DNA of 64,000 nucleotides from Hofstenia miamia (lineage: Eukaryota > Xenacoelomorpha > Acoela): positions 1,093,656 to 1,157,655 of the forward strand of contig SCFE01000111.1 in assembly GCA_004352715.1 (NCBI GenBank). Direction: 5' to 3'. Below, piece after piece: positions 11,376 through 24,389 of this stretch. Within the stretch, counting starts at the first letter, position 1. Each line of letters begins with the position of its first letter. The translations under genes were made by a program, and so were the position numbers. Below the pieces are notes generated by a model. The model worked only from the letters and a program-made list of their open reading frames with translations. It had not been told where the DNA came from and searched no databases.

Positions 11376-12632
11376 GCATGCATATTAAAAATAATTACAT
11401 CAAGAGTACATGGAAAATTGTAAAACATGTTCACCTAAATTACAGATGTAGAAGTTGCGTTCATATCATATCATTAAGAAGATTTCGAAAAATGGATTTG
11501 TGACAAATGATTAAAAGATTTACGATGTTTCTAAGCAAAAAGAATTTAAAGCTAAGAGTGCACTGGACTGAGAGGCAAAACCTATTGTCTAACAATACCT
11601 ACTTTCAACTTGGTAATACTAGTAAATTATAGTAGGCTTGTACCGGTTGCACATCTAAGTATAAAATATCTCTTTAGATGTTTGCCACAAAATAGAGGTT
11701 ATTTCTTGGACATAAATTCTCAAAGAATTGTAAACATTTCAGTTTGAATGCAATCATGTTTCAGTAACAATACGTAGGTAATATTTGCACAATTCTCGTT
11801 CATAAATAGCCTACATATTTACATAGATTTACGTAGATATATACTTTCAAAATATGTATACAAAAAAACTAGCTAAATGTACAATCGACAATTATGATAA
11901 GAAATCCAACCGAACTGATAGTCGATTTTTTGTCGCTAAAACTAGTCTAATCACCTCTATTTGAAATCATGCAACCTGATATAACTCCAAATACTGCAAA
12001 AACATCTTAAATTCCACCCTACTATTAATATTTTAATAGATGCGATAGAACATCCAGGCAATATGTCTTAATTGTTTATAAATGCAAGACAAGGTCATGC
12101 AGTATTATTGGAGCATCATTTTCACTTAGACGCAAGATTAGAGTCGTAAATAATTTTTCAAGTTGAATTTTTTAAACAATGATGGCTGTCTTGACAAATA
12201 GCGCCAGTGTCATGATAATTTGACGGCTTGTCATCCGCTAGGTTTTTATTTGCTTTTAATTTAGACAGGAAGTAGCGCCCACTGATTTTATAAGCGCTCT
12301 AATTCAAATGCATCGCTCTTGATTAAACAGCACTAATATAGTACAGTTAAATTTAAAATTTCGGCAATTTTTTCCAAGTAATATATACAGTACATATATA
12401 TATATATATTTATAGGGATTGCGAGAAATAAATAACTGTAAATGTATTGGCTGTAGATATTTGATGAGAGTGATGTTTTGTGCGCTACGCACGTTTCTAC
12501 ATATTTCGAAAGGGCAACATGTGATTAATTTGAACATTACAACCGGAGAAATAGAAATGGGATAAAAATTGCAATAGTTCAAAAAAATTATTCTGACAAC
12601 TGTATATATATATGTATAAAATGTGTATATAC

Positions 12633-12636
<4 letters not shown>

Positions 12637-12664
<28 letters not shown>
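12637..12664. repeat. (TA)n array
   Basis: TA repeat with a TATATGTATA-type preamble from 12601. No transposon end is evident next to it. Confidence 0.85.
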
Positions 12665-12670
<6 letters not shown>

Positions 12671-12768
12671 TTTTAAGAAAAATTGAAGTTTTATGCGGTA
12701 TTGTTTTTCAGTTTTATGAAAAACTGTTAATAAATAAATTTGATATTTAAAGAGAAAGTGCGGGTTCG

Positions 12769-12842
12769 GCAGCACAAAATATGTTGTATATATGTACGTG
12801 TTCATGCAGCACAAAATATGTTGTATATATGTACGTGTTCAT
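12769..12842. repeat. Exact tandem duplication, 37 bp x 2
   Basis: The unit starting GCAGCACAAAATATG and ending GTACGTGTTCAT occurs twice in direct succession, 12769-12805 and 12806-12842, with no mismatch. The identity suggests a recent duplication or an expandable minisatellite. Confidence 0.95.
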
Positions 12843-12959
12843 GTGATAATAGTAAAACTATATATATATGCAGTCTATAATATAAATATTTGCTATAAAA
12901 TCTAATGAATTAGTAGTATGATTATCATTTAATAGTATTTAATATGTAATACTAGAAAA

Positions 12960-13150
12960 GCACTCGGAGAGCGCAGACCTTCGCCACGCAGCTTGTGTCC
13001 CCCGGACACAATTTAATGGATTCCTCTTTGGCCGGAGACGCACCTCTGGTGAAAATTTGAGGTCAATCTATCTATTACTTTTTCCGTAAAGTTGCTAACA
13101 GACAAACAAACCAACGCTACCAAAAACATAACCTCCTTGGCGGAGGTAAT
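12960..13150. repeat. GC-richer dispersed repeat (SINE- or MITE-like)
   Basis: This block stands out from its AT-rich surroundings. It contains GCACTCGGAGAGCGCAGACC, CTTGTGTCCCCCGGACACAA, a stretch CTAACAGACAAACAAACCAA, and ends CCTCCTTGGCGGAGGTAATAA. The end forms a small hairpin (CCTCC-TTGGC-GGAGG). I recall closely similar blocks from many animal genomes as a dispersed repeat, but cannot name the family. No ORF and no convincing target duplication were found. Confidence 0.5.
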
Positions 13151-14700
13151 AAGAAATACCATGAAATATGTGAATGTAAATTTATAATTCTATTAGTGCT
13201 ACAATAATCTAATGTAGTTCATATTCCAGAACGTAGGTTAAATCTTCAAAATTTGGATTATACTACTAGATATTCATTCACGGCATTTTCAATAAATTCA
13301 TTTTGAGAAGTGTATCGAGATGGTATTCTTTGAAGTATCATCTCAAGGATTCAAAGTTAAGGCACTAATAACATATTCGCTTAAAAGTTCTTAATTTAAA
13401 AATTTTTTAAATTGCAACAAATCAACTAAGCAACAAGGTCACTCTTTAAATCGTAATCTCTATAAAGTACTTATTTGTGTTAAGTTAATTTCAAATAGAA
13501 GCTCTTCAAAAGTCAAACTAATAACTCTTCATAGTATATACTAAATACAAAGAGCTTGTCAAGCTAACTTTATCCTAAATCAAATTTTTAATGTTAGAAA
13601 GTATTTTACAGAATTGCATTGTATAATATATCAAATAGCTTTTACTAAACTACTGGTTTGAGTTTATATCAGTAATCCTCACAATCATCTTATCTTGTTG
13701 TGTCCATAATGTAGGAATTCATCTTTTTTAAAAGCATCAACTTTTATCAATATCAGCAACAACATCTTGTTTCTCCTGCTTCAATCAAAATTTGCGATTT
13801 CTCAGGATAAAATTCCAATTAGATAGTTTTGATAATTTGAAGACAGAAAATATAAAATCATAGTTAACGTACAATATCCAATAGGCTTGGAGAGAACCGA
13901 TTTTTTCCTAATAGATTTTTGTCATCTTGACTATGTGATCAAATTCTTTTTTTTTAATTCAAATATTTGTATATATAAATGATTAGCAGATTTAATTAAC
14001 ACATGACTTCCTTTGAATATATATATATAAGGACTAGTAATTTTACACGAGGACAATAATACAGGCTTTATTCATTGTAGTGTATTATTTCATCTGCTCT
14101 AAATAAATATAGATTAATCTTAGATGGGTCTACTCATGTTGTCACATGAAACAATAATCAAATGTTAGAAATTGAATCAGCTACGCCTATTAGACAATAC
14201 GCAAAAATTTATTGTGAGGATTTTAACTGAGGAACTGCTTAACAAACAGACATTTATTATCGATAAAAATATGCAGACAAAATCGAAATTAAATTTTTTG
14301 ACTTAATAAAATACTATTTTAATCAACATTCTAAAAATATATTAAGTATTTATAAAATTTTAATTTATATCATTTGCTCACTAACTTCACAACATTGCTT
14401 ATAAATATGATTATAGGAGAATATGAAAGATAATTTTTATTTTCACAAAGATCTAGTCAAAGAATTTTGCAGTCACTGTACGTTAATGTATATATACATG
14501 TTCAGGAATATTTTCAAAATTAAGTATCCGGATTGTAAATTCAATATTGGAAAAATTCAAATATTAAATGTCATAATTTGTTTTCTCCAACCTTATGTTA
14601 TTATCAGATGATTCGCTTATTTTTAACTAAGTAATACCAAAAAAACACAAACATCATAGACATTTTTTAAAAGTGTGTTTAACAGCATAATTTTGTTTAG

Positions 14701-14868
14701 CTGCCATATTTGAATCGCCCAACGACAATAGTATGCTTAAAGAACAGCAGGCTGTAGAAAGTGCAAGGGATTACATTGCTGGCAATGAAAGACTTATTCC
14801 CACATATAAAGTGTCTGTAGTTACTAAGTCTACATCGTATATTGACCCCAGAGTTGTCGCAAATAAGT
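14701..14868 (+). CDS. Ionotropic glutamate receptor, coding exon 2 (ATD, first lobe)
   Basis: This 168-base exon lies between TTTTGTTTAG and AAGT|GTAAGT and supplies residues 37-92. Joined to exon 1 it reads KRIVIAAIFESPNDNSMLKE, the start of the receptor amino-terminal domain (ATD), where iGluRs usually have IxIGAIF followed by a helix. The helix EQQAVESARDYIAGNERLI and the strand YKVSVVTKSTSYIDPRVVAN follow, as expected for the bilobed periplasmic-binding-protein-like fold. Entry and exit are both phase 1. The leftover T joins TA of exon 3 to make Leu, giving the continuous reading VVANKLCDLF. The domain lies outside the cell and serves receptor assembly and, in delta receptors, synaptic-organiser binding (family knowledge). 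Confidence 0.87.
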
Positions 14869-15344
14869 GTAAGTTTTATTCATTATGTAATTTGTACTAA
14901 TACACATACTCTATACATATATATATATATATATATAGCATACATAGTGTTGACCATATTATTAAGTTTAGCAAATTCACATAAAAGAAACTAAAATATG
15001 TTTACTTAACCAACTTATTTAACAGTTTTCAAGCCAAATTTTGTTAAATACAAGAAAAAGAAGGCAAAAATTGAATATTAGAATGCAAAATTATTGTACG
15101 AATGATATCACAATTGGTTTTTCAAGTTTTCTGAAAACATAGTGTGCTTTTGACAACGTTCGTTCAGCATCAGCATTCAATGGTAATAAGGGAGTCAAGT
15201 TTGCCACACTTTATTAACTAACAAAATTGGTTAATTATATCAATCATAAAATTGATCTGTTAAAGGATTTTAAAGTTTATTTATAAAGTTTTTTTAAAAA
15301 CTGTTAAGAGATCTGTTAATAGATTTTAAATGTGGTTATCACTG

Positions 15345-15347
<3 letters not shown>

Positions 15348-15378
<31 letters not shown>
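15348..15378. repeat. (TA)n array
   Basis: TA repeat followed by a short CATA-rich run (to about 15385). It generates a spurious IYIYIY open frame on the - strand. Confidence 0.9.
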
Positions 15379-15380
<2 letters not shown>

Positions 15381-16845
15381 CATACATGCCTATATAAATA
15401 AATAAAAATAAGCATACATATATTTCTATCTCCACATTAAATACCAACATACTATAGAAACATACATACATACATGCGTGTATAATAAAATATATTCTTA
15501 ACATGGTTTTGTGTTTGTTGTAAATGCTCATAAAATTCTGATTTCTAATTTTCATTAGTTCACTTTTTAGTACTCATAAACATTTATTCTAGGTTAACAA
15601 TAAATGCTTCTGTCAAAATTGCCGCCATTTAGACTGTTTTAATATAGATGCAGATTTATCAAATAAACCTTTTAATACATTGGTACTTAGGAAATATGGC
15701 ATTCTGACTAATCCATGTCTTTATGTAATTTCATTGTTATGCTATCACTAAAAATTGAACATTACTGCTATTTTTTCTACGAAATTCAAAGTTGAAATAA
15801 CAAAATATTTGTTATACACATTTGTTAAATTTCTTTTAGCTAAACGTTAATATGGTTTAGATATAAATAATAAAATATTACTTAGATTAGAATTGTGCAT
15901 AGCTATTTAACTACAATTACTTTGTAATTTCTTAAGCAATGAATTGTAATAACCATTTGACAAATTTTAAAGTAATACCTAAAACTACACTGATGATAGT
16001 TTGCTATTTTTTTGTTAAGTACTTGTGCTCATATGGATATAGTGTTCACCAATGAAATATAAGCTACATAAATTTGTGAGTGGAAAATCCCTTATTCACT
16101 CATCACAAAATTGTTTTCTTAATTATTTAATCGAATCTGCAATGTACGATGAAAATTAATAAAATTTTGTGTTACTGTAAAATTGAAAACTATTTAGATA
16201 GGTATGCACAAATATACATCATCGTGGTAAAAATACAAATTTCTTTATAAAAAAAAATATATATATAATAAATAGCATTGTTAAAATTAATTATAAATCC
16301 CTTCAGACTTTACTTTGAAAGTTTGATTATAACTTTAACTAGATATTGAATACATGCGAGAATAACTTTGTTAATGTTTTCTCAATTATATTTTAGTTTT
16401 TAAGAATTTTACTTAAAATTAAGACCATTCTTGAAATTCGGAGATTTACATGAGTGATAAGTGGCGACAAGTTGATTTGGAATCGTCTTTTAATTTAAAG
16501 TAATTTATAAAATGCAGTTTTATTGATTTATTGACAAATTTAGAAAATGCTTTACAAAAGCTTTCAAACATAAAACATTTTTTACAATTAAATTAAAAGA
16601 ATATTTACTTCAGTAATTTTTTAGCATTCCGCTTTAATGTAAATTGCGATTTATTTTCTAAACTATTAAAATTCGAATTTCTGAATTCCGAAATAAAATA
16701 AATTAAACGGTTGTTTCTTTTATCTTTAGTGCTTTTGAAAAATTCGTCTCAAGCTCCATGTAATAACAAGTAAATGAAGATGGGAATTAACATAAGTTCA
16801 CTTGGTATTTTCTTAGCTAGCTTCCTCTTAATTAAAAACGCTGCT

Positions 16846-16848
<3 letters not shown>

Positions 16849-16882
<34 letters not shown>
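16849..16882. repeat. (TA)n array
   Basis: Pure TA dinucleotide repeat in otherwise featureless intron sequence. Confidence 0.9.
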
Positions 16883-16886
<4 letters not shown>

Positions 16887-18807
16887 GCAAAGCTAGTTTT
16901 GAAAGGAAGATCAAGCTTTGATTGTTCTATTTCATTTTCTAAGTGAATGCTCTCTAGAAGACATTTTTACCATTATCAGCTTGGACATTTTCCTAAAAAA
17001 TAAATACAAAATATTATTTATAAGAAGAAAATACGAGAGCAGCTAGAAGCATATACTACAGTAATTAAACCTTTAATAGAGCATTGACTTTTACGTTTCT
17101 TTTATTAGTTCATTCTCTTCTAATACATTGCACCGACTTGTTGTTTTTTGCTGTTCATCATTTGTAATTTTTTAGAATTTTCTATTTACTATTAAACTAG
17201 GTACAAAATTTTTTAAAACAAAAAATATTCTCTTCAGTATGCCAATCTTCAACAGGTTTTCTAATAATGCAGAGTAATTTAATCGATAATAAATTGATTG
17301 TGACTAAGATTTCAAAATTTAACTTGTGAAGTGATTGACATTTATGTCAACTTTCTTTGGGGGTTCAGGTTCTGCGGGTTTTGTAGGAGAATCTCTATTT
17401 TTTCTATTTTCAATGTTAATTTCATCATCAAAGAAAATTATTTCTATTCTTCAGAAACGTGCAATGAATTATTTGTCAACTTATTCAAAACTGCATTTAC
17501 CCATTTGCTAATTAGTATTTCTATAGCTCTGAATGCTTTCTAGGAGTCATTTCTATGTGCATTGCTGAAAACCAATAAATAGACAAGCATTTTCAAGATT
17601 TTAGGTTTCTTCTGCTAAAACAATTTGTTGAGGATAAAAATGTTGTTACAATAAATTGCCTTTGTAATCCAACAAGCTTGATTATATGCACCAGTTTTCT
17701 TGGCACTATTTCATTTCCTTGTGTTCCCTCATGTAATATAAATATTAATTTTAGCAATTGTGCATAGTCATCTTGAGCTTGATTTATATTCTTTTTCATT
17801 GCAAAAAACCGATATGCACAATTTTTCATTTTGTGTTTAGTCTTCTAACATGTCAAGAGGACTGGTGTTGTTAGAACTTCAATTTTTTTGAAATCGTTTG
17901 AAAATTTGTATTTCAAAACCTGAAACGACTTGCAATATTGGAGATAGAACTGTTTCTTAATCAATTTCAGGAATATATATCTCCACAAAAGATACCACAT
18001 TAAGTCTTTCTCCAGTTTTTGCTCAAATTCATTTAGATGTATCAAAACAAAAATCATTTACTTCGTAAGTAAGTTCCCATTTTGTGAACTACAGAATAAC
18101 TGCAAATGCACTTTAACACTTTCTCGTTGTAGTTGAAAGAATGTCCTGCACCCCGCCTAATTTTAAGTATTAAATTTTCAGTAATCGTTCTTGAGTATAA
18201 TAGAGACTGGTTACTAAATAATTTGCATCTGTATAATTATTGGGCCTCAAAAATTGTCTTAAGATTGTTAACTAAGAATAATTTTTTAATTTGGGCCCAA
18301 TTTTGCTATGTTTATATATGCTTGCTTTTCAAGACCAACTTAACTTAAAATTGTTTGTTTCTATTTTTGGAGAATAAAAGAATGTATTGCTATTTGGGGA
18401 GCACTGATGTCCTATTTTTTATTGTTTTTTGCTCATATGAATTTCAGAAATGAATCAAATTGTATACCCCAACTATTTTATTTATCAATAGAGTACTTAG
18501 ATGTTTTCGCTTTGCCTCTTCTCCAAGTCCTACCATTCAGAAAAGAGTTAGTTTAATTTTCGAACAATGTCACATTTCTGGTTTTTAGCTTCGCTGCACT
18601 GCACCACACATGTGATATGTCATTCATGCATTACGTCAGTATTGTTTTTTGGCAGTTTTGAGGTGCAAAAAGAAACTCAGAGCTTCTCTTTTTGTTCGAA
18701 TATTAATACATTTTAGCAGAAATTTTGTTTGCACATCTTTAGAGCATATTATTTCAAATAAGGAGGTCTCAATAAATTCTTAGAGTTTAAATTTTTTCAT
18801 CACCCTA

Positions 18808-18834
18808 ATATATATACTGTATATATATATATAT
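18808..18834. repeat. (TA)n array next to a hammerhead-like motif
   Basis: Interrupted TA repeat (one CTG interruption near 18817). On the - strand it begins about 10 bases after the solitary hammerhead-like motif. Confidence 0.85.
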
Positions 18835-18841
18835 TAATTTA

Positions 18842-18885
18842 AATAAAAACGTTTCGACTATATTATAGTAATCGTCAGTTTACAA
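18842..18885 (-). ncRNA. Solitary type I hammerhead-like ribozyme motif
   Basis: Read on the - strand: core CTGACGA (18872-18878), a hairpin ACTAT-AAT-ATAGT, then CGAAAC (GAAAC at 18851-18855) and GTTTTTATTT. The GAAAC is followed by GTT, so stem III would be AC/GU with no loop, a form that can only close by dimerisation. The bases TTTAT after the predicted cleavage point can pair with GTAAA just before the core (five pairs, one a wobble). Two unpaired Ts and one C at the base of stem II deviate from consensus. Minimal-stem-III hammerheads are known from Penelope-like elements and retrozymes. No Penelope protein sequence is adjacent, so this may be a solo end or a retrozyme-like relic. Confidence 0.5.
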
Positions 18886-19239
18886 ATTGCTTGAAAAAAA
18901 CACAATAATTTACAATATACTACACTATAAGTTAATTATATTGCATGCATTAAAATATTTTTATTTCATTTTTTCCCAAATTTCATTGCTTATTTACAAT
19001 GTTTTCTTTATTATTTTTTATAATTAATGAGTCACAGATCTTAGTGTAGATAGTTCAATGCTTTTTAACAAAAATAGTATACTTCCGCAATACTGGAAGA
19101 GTTGAATAAGCTTACGCCACCTCTAGACCTTATTTCAAATTGTTCAAGATTTTACACTGATAAATTTTTAGTGAAATGGAAGTAGTTTAAAGGTTCAGAG
19201 GCGAAACTTTCGGAAATTTATAAATAAGGACCACCCTAG

Positions 19240-19285
<46 letters not shown>
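19240..19285. repeat. (TA)n array
   Basis: TA repeat with one TG interruption near 19269. It directly follows CACCCTAG, a mariner-end-like string, but no partner end was found. Confidence 0.9.
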
Positions 19286-20892
19286 CAAATGTGCTCCCAA
19301 GCAACATGGAGGAGTGAAATTTAAAGTCTAACTGATTCCTACATTGGCACGCTGAAGATCTCTTTTCAGTGTTCACAATTTAAATTGCAGAATAATCATT
19401 GACACATTAATATGTGAAAAAATGACGAAGGCTTTTCATTGATGCATATTCTAAGGTATATTCTACGAATATTGAGTTTTATATAATGTCAAGAAACAAT
19501 GTAGTTATAAATTTCATAGGTACATGTATCCAACGTTATTGGACAGCAAGCAGTTCAAAAATATTTTGAATAATAATTTTACAAGAACATGAGTTCAATC
19601 GTAGCTAGTCTGAGACCATTACCAATTAAGTAGAGTATGACTCATTCATATATTTATGAAGCACTTCAAATCTAACATGGGAAATGGGCCTCCCCATAAA
19701 TTTTATTGCTTCTAGCTCTACTTCAAAGTCTCTGAATAGTTATATTGTATTTCTATACGCAATTTTAGGCATAATTACCTGACTTTAGTGATTTCTAATC
19801 TGCATTCAAATTATTTTAAAATGCACTTTCGACAACTTTTAATTAACAATAAATTAGGTTTATTTTGCAAAATAATGGCGGTTAAAAGCATTTCTATAAA
19901 AAATAGATTGTGGTAATAACCATAAAACAATATTGGATTAAAAATAAAGCAGAATTTAACGAGGCAAAGAAACTGCGATTATTGAAGAGAAAACAATAAT
20001 TTGATTTTATAATTATTTCTTTTCGCTTAGTTGTAGATACCGATCAATAATCCAAAACATCACTATGGAGTGATAAGTTATTCTAACGAAGTTCATCATC
20101 AATATTATACGCAACCCATTATCAAATGTAGTTGCTTCTGAATTTTGAAATCCAAAATAATTGGTTCTTCATAACATACGTGTGGAAAACTTTGTAGAAC
20201 ATACAGGGTGTTATTTATCATTTTCATCCCAATCTCAAAATTTATAGCAGCAGTTGAAAAATATCATGAATGAAAAGTTAGATAGACTACCTATGAAAGG
20301 CTAATTTATTTTCTTCTAGGTGCAACACTGAAGTGATGAAAATTACATACAATTATGATAATGGAGTTTGACAAGATGTTGTTTGAATGCACTAAGAAAT
20401 GTTAAAAATGTCTACATGAAGAAATGTCATTACTTTGATAAAATTTAACAACTAACAAAATTTTTTGTAGATTTCAATTATATGATTTGGGATAACTCCA
20501 ATTATTTTATCCAAATTTCAATTTTTTCAGATTTTCTTGTAATTAATATTGTTAGTGATGAGATGAATACTAAAATTCCAATCAATAAAAAAATTACAAG
20601 ATGTTTGAATCCAGAATAGAAGAATGAAGTCATGAGTCAAAATTAAGAACTTAGTTTATTATGGATCTAATTGTTCGCAAAATAATCTACTTCAATATCT
20701 AATATCATTTTCATTTTTTTTACGTCTGCATTTATTGTTAGTTCTGTGAAATAATATATTAATTCGATTTGTATAGTTGTAGGAAATATTTTTAGAACTA
20801 TAATAATGCCTATAATGTAGGACTGTCTTAATCTTGTCCAGAAAATTTTGTCATGTTCCACATGTCTAGTTTCGATGAAATTCAACCATAGA

Positions 20893-20920
20893 GCTCTGGA
20901 TACAGAACTGTATCCAGAGC
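20893..20920. repeat. Perfect 13 bp inverted repeat with 2-base spacer
   Basis: GCTCTGGATACAG and its exact reverse complement are separated by AA. No run of T follows and no gene is adjacent, so it is not a terminator. It could be a chance palindrome, the fold-back centre of a small transposon or an insertion scar. Confidence 0.9.
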
Positions 20921-23900
20921 ACTATCGATTCAACAAAGCGGATATTTTCAACCCCTCAAATTTGTACAATGTTAGTTGAAATTTGTACGAGTTCAATTAA
21001 TGAATGTTACAAGTAGCCTATTTAGCACACTGATAAATTCTCTTTTTCGAGACGAGAGAATTTCTTTATACTGAATGAATAGTGCGAAGGTGTTTTTTCA
21101 GGTAACAATATCGCATTTGAGACAATCATACTAAGCGCAATACTTTTCCACTAGTGTTGACGTTTAATCTAAAATTCATAAAATGCTTCTGAAAACTTAA
21201 GTTTCTGACAGCGTTCTTTGCAATTGAGTCATTTTAATTCAAAACACAGACTAACCGAGTGAAAATGAAAATTTACAAGAAAATCGAAATTGGCGCACTA
21301 TTTTGCATAAATACATTAAATTTTTGCAGATTAAATAGTTATTTATTATAGATACTAGAGCTTACCTACATTTGAAAAAGTAGTAATTTTTTATTTTTTA
21401 AATATGAAAGTTCAAGTTGAAATGTTTTTTGAATCTATTTTGTAAATATTCATTTTGAAAATAATGTAACAAAGTTTTATATATTTTTTTCTAGATTTAT
21501 TTGTTTGGATTTATTTACAAAATCTATAAATAGAATTGCTTACATGAAATCATAGGTATATAACCCCGCCTGTATTTGATAAGGAGTCACTTCATACGCC
21601 GTTAATGAGGACAGCCAGAAGAAAAGTGCTGAGCGGTCTCTTTTATCGCTTTCAAATACGCAGAAATTTTGACTATTCTGCTCTTTCTATATTTCAAATT
21701 CAAACGTTAATTAATCAAATATACTTCAAATAACAACAATTTAATAATAATATTATTTACCCATTTTCATTTTCTTTTGTTAATGTATCGATACGGGGAT
21801 ATTTTAAATTATTTGCTGTGTCTTATATACTTTAATTAACTGGAGTTTTTGTGTTAAATGACATTTTCTTTGCCACAAACATTTTAATGGCATACCGATT
21901 CATTGTGATGCAAATTGTAGTTTTGCAAAAGTTGAGAATATTTATCCTCTCTTTGCCAAACAAATTGTTGTTTCCATAAATTTTTCGATTTCTTTGTGAA
22001 TGAATACAAATTTAATAAATTTCTGAGAAGTATACATAAAATTTTGTACTAAACATTGGATTTTTTTTCAATTATTTCAATTATTTTAATGTGAGTTATT
22101 GAATTTTGCTAAGAGTTTATGAAATAGAAATCATGATTTCCTCAAAAATGGAAAAATGCACATGCTTAATCCAATTTAACATACTAAAATCTTTTGAATT
22201 TTGCGGGAATTTTTAGAAGCGATACTTTACATTATTTTCTTATAAAAATGGTAAAATAAATGTTCATATCCAAAAATCAAGAATAATTTCATTACCTTTA
22301 GACTTTCTACAAAAATCCTTGACAAAACAAGATTTTAATCTTGAACATTCAATCCTTAGCATAAATTTGCAGAAAGATTACTATTCAATCCAAAAAAATT
22401 ACTTATATAAATAGCATGGCTGCTGTACGGTGTGTAATTTGTCTGCTAAATAAAATGGGATATATCTGTTATTATAAACACAATAATTGTTTATTGGAGT
22501 ATTGCTTAGTGAGAATTTATCATCTTGAGCATGCATTATTATTGTGTGTACAGATAAATGAGAAATAACACCACTTTCATGTCGCATCTCTTTTCATCAT
22601 GTATATACTAATTTCAACAGTATTCATTAAGGACAATAGAATATACATTTTTTAAGATTTTTTTTCGATTAAGGTAATATTTAACTGATTTAATTGTTTA
22701 GATGTTTATCGTGAGTTGTAATTTGAAATATTTTAGAACTCTATTAATATAGGTAATAAATTTGCTGAACGCATTGCAAAATTTTCTGTTTTGCTGGTAA
22801 AAACCAAATTGTCTGCAATACTTTCTGACTTGGCGCCAAATTGGCATTTTTTAAATTTTGACAAGTGCAATTTCTTGAAAATTACTGGTGCCTAACAATC
22901 TGATAAAAATATCAAATATATTAAAATGCAGAACTGTACATTAAAAAAAATGGAACTAGATTAAAATGTTTTACATCCAATAAAAAAATCATGTCTAAAC
23001 CTAGACTTTTTATATGACTTCTTGAGTGGTTTGAGATTTACGTCAAACTATTTAAACTTGTTGATTACAGGGAATTTAATATACTTAGATATCGTGTGTA
23101 TAAAAGATAATTAATACATGAATTTCAGTATTTTAGTTGCAATATAAACTGAATGTACTGAGCTATTTTTGGAAATATTTTTGACTTAATTGGAATTTGA
23201 AGTAGATCTAAGTGATTTCTCTAATTTGAATGAGTGATTCACCGCAGGAATAGACAATCCAATCTCTGGTTCGAGGCGAAATTGCAATAGCGAGCGTTTA
23301 ACAATAGATTCCTTCATTAATTGTAAGATTAGAGATCGCTTTTTCGATTATGGAGATGTACCTTACTCAATGAACGAATGATTTTTCTATGGAGTCTCAT
23401 AAAAGAGTTTGACAGACGGGGTGCTTTGTTTGCCTTTCCAATTATATAACTGACAGACATTTCTCCTTAGAGGCTTCTATCTAAGTTTTCCAATTTAGGC
23501 GTTTGCTTTTGCCTAGCAATTAAATAATTTTAATTAAAGCAAGTTTGTTCAATTGTTATAATTAGGTTCAATTGAATTTCCTATATACCAGATTATTGAT
23601 AAAAAAATTTAATGGGAAATCATATTTTTTGTTTGAAAACAGCTCTGTAATTGACGAAATTATATGCCACTAGTAAGTCAAAACAAAGTTATATATAGAT
23701 GGTTACGATTCACAGTTTATAAATATATTTTAAATATATTACCTTAGCAAATTTAGTAGAAAATGCTTTAAATTAGCATTGATGGCAAAATATGGAGACC
23801 AAGTGTAAGATAAAATTCTAGTATAAAACATGCAAACAATACCACTAAGCATTTTTCATGTATTGTTAATTCGCATAGCATTACACTTTCTTAAAAAGGG

Positions 23901-24060
23901 GAACAATTTTGCTATTGAAATGAATAACGAGGTTCCTTTCTAAATATTGTTATATTGAAATATTGATGTATTGTTTTTAATATTTCGTATTTTCTTGAAC
24001 GTATTATTATTGCTATAATTGATTATTAATGTATATTTTAAATGCATGACTAATATTTAA

Positions 24061-24064
<4 letters not shown>

Positions 24065-24099
<35 letters not shown>
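24065..24099. repeat. (TA)n array at the 3' end of the reverse-strand Penelope-like copy
   Basis: TA repeat lying about 45 bases beyond the hammerhead motif of the - strand Penelope-like copy. It mirrors the array at 25383-25416. Confidence 0.9.
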
Positions 24100-24102
<3 letters not shown>

Positions 24103-24145
24103 AATGATATTTTGCTAAGACTTAGCATATTATGAAAGATTTATT

Positions 24146-24190
24146 CCGCAAACAGGTTTCGCTACATATGTATAGCTTCGTCAGTGCATA
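24146..24190 (-). ncRNA. Type I hammerhead-like ribozyme of the reverse-strand Penelope-like copy
   Basis: On the - strand the motif reads TATGCA, CTGACGA (24178-24184), a six-base-pair hairpin (GCTATA with TATGTAGC), GAAAC (24156-24160), then CTGTTTGCGG. This fits the type I hammerhead layout: core CUGANGA, stem II, GAAA, a minimal stem III of AC/GU around loop CT, unpaired U at the cleavage site, and UGCG closing stem I against UGCA (three Watson-Crick pairs and one wobble). One extra A at the base of stem II departs from consensus. Hammerheads of this minimal form are known in Penelope-like elements. Confidence 0.68.
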
Positions 24191-24389
24191 TAGAGTATAG
24201 AGGGAAAGTTTAGAAAAGTTTAAGATTGCTAACATGGTTTAATTGTCTATTTAAAAGTTTTTTACGTTGTTGTTTTATTAATAATGCTTCAGTGATCTTG
24301 GTATGTTTGTTCTTTGTTAATATTTTAAAATGATCTTTTGTTGCTTGGTGATGATGTAAGTAAATTTCTGATGTTAGGTGTCCTCTTAA

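Larger units (their letters stand above)
5425..14700 (+). other. Intron 1 of the glutamate receptor gene
   Basis: Phase 1 intron of about 9.3 kb, from GTATGT to TTTTGTTTAG. It contains an unexplained exon-like ORF (5959-6156), a pogo-like element (7155-8344), an assembly gap, a decayed hammerhead-like motif, a broken transposase-like gene (8859-11085), a 37 bp tandem duplication and a GC-richer repeat (12960-13150). TA arrays lie at 5581-5614, 7130-7154, 8343-8373, 11354-11375, 12394-12410, 12637-12664 and 14017-14029. I see nothing recognisable in 6157-7129, 11376-12768 or 13151-14700. Confidence 0.7.

Noticed and set aside
15316-15555. ORFs with IYIYIY or YIYIY tracts
   Set aside because: Products of TA microsatellites, not genes; the same holds for similar frames near 7.1, 8.5, 11.3, 12.4 and 55.8 kb.
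20204-20226. Mariner-like terminus TACAGGGTGTTATTT
   Set aside because: No inverted partner (CACCCTGTA) was seen within a plausible distance.
23262-23290. tRNA-like T-arm GGTTCGAGGC
   Set aside because: No acceptor, D-arm or anticodon pairing could be built around it.
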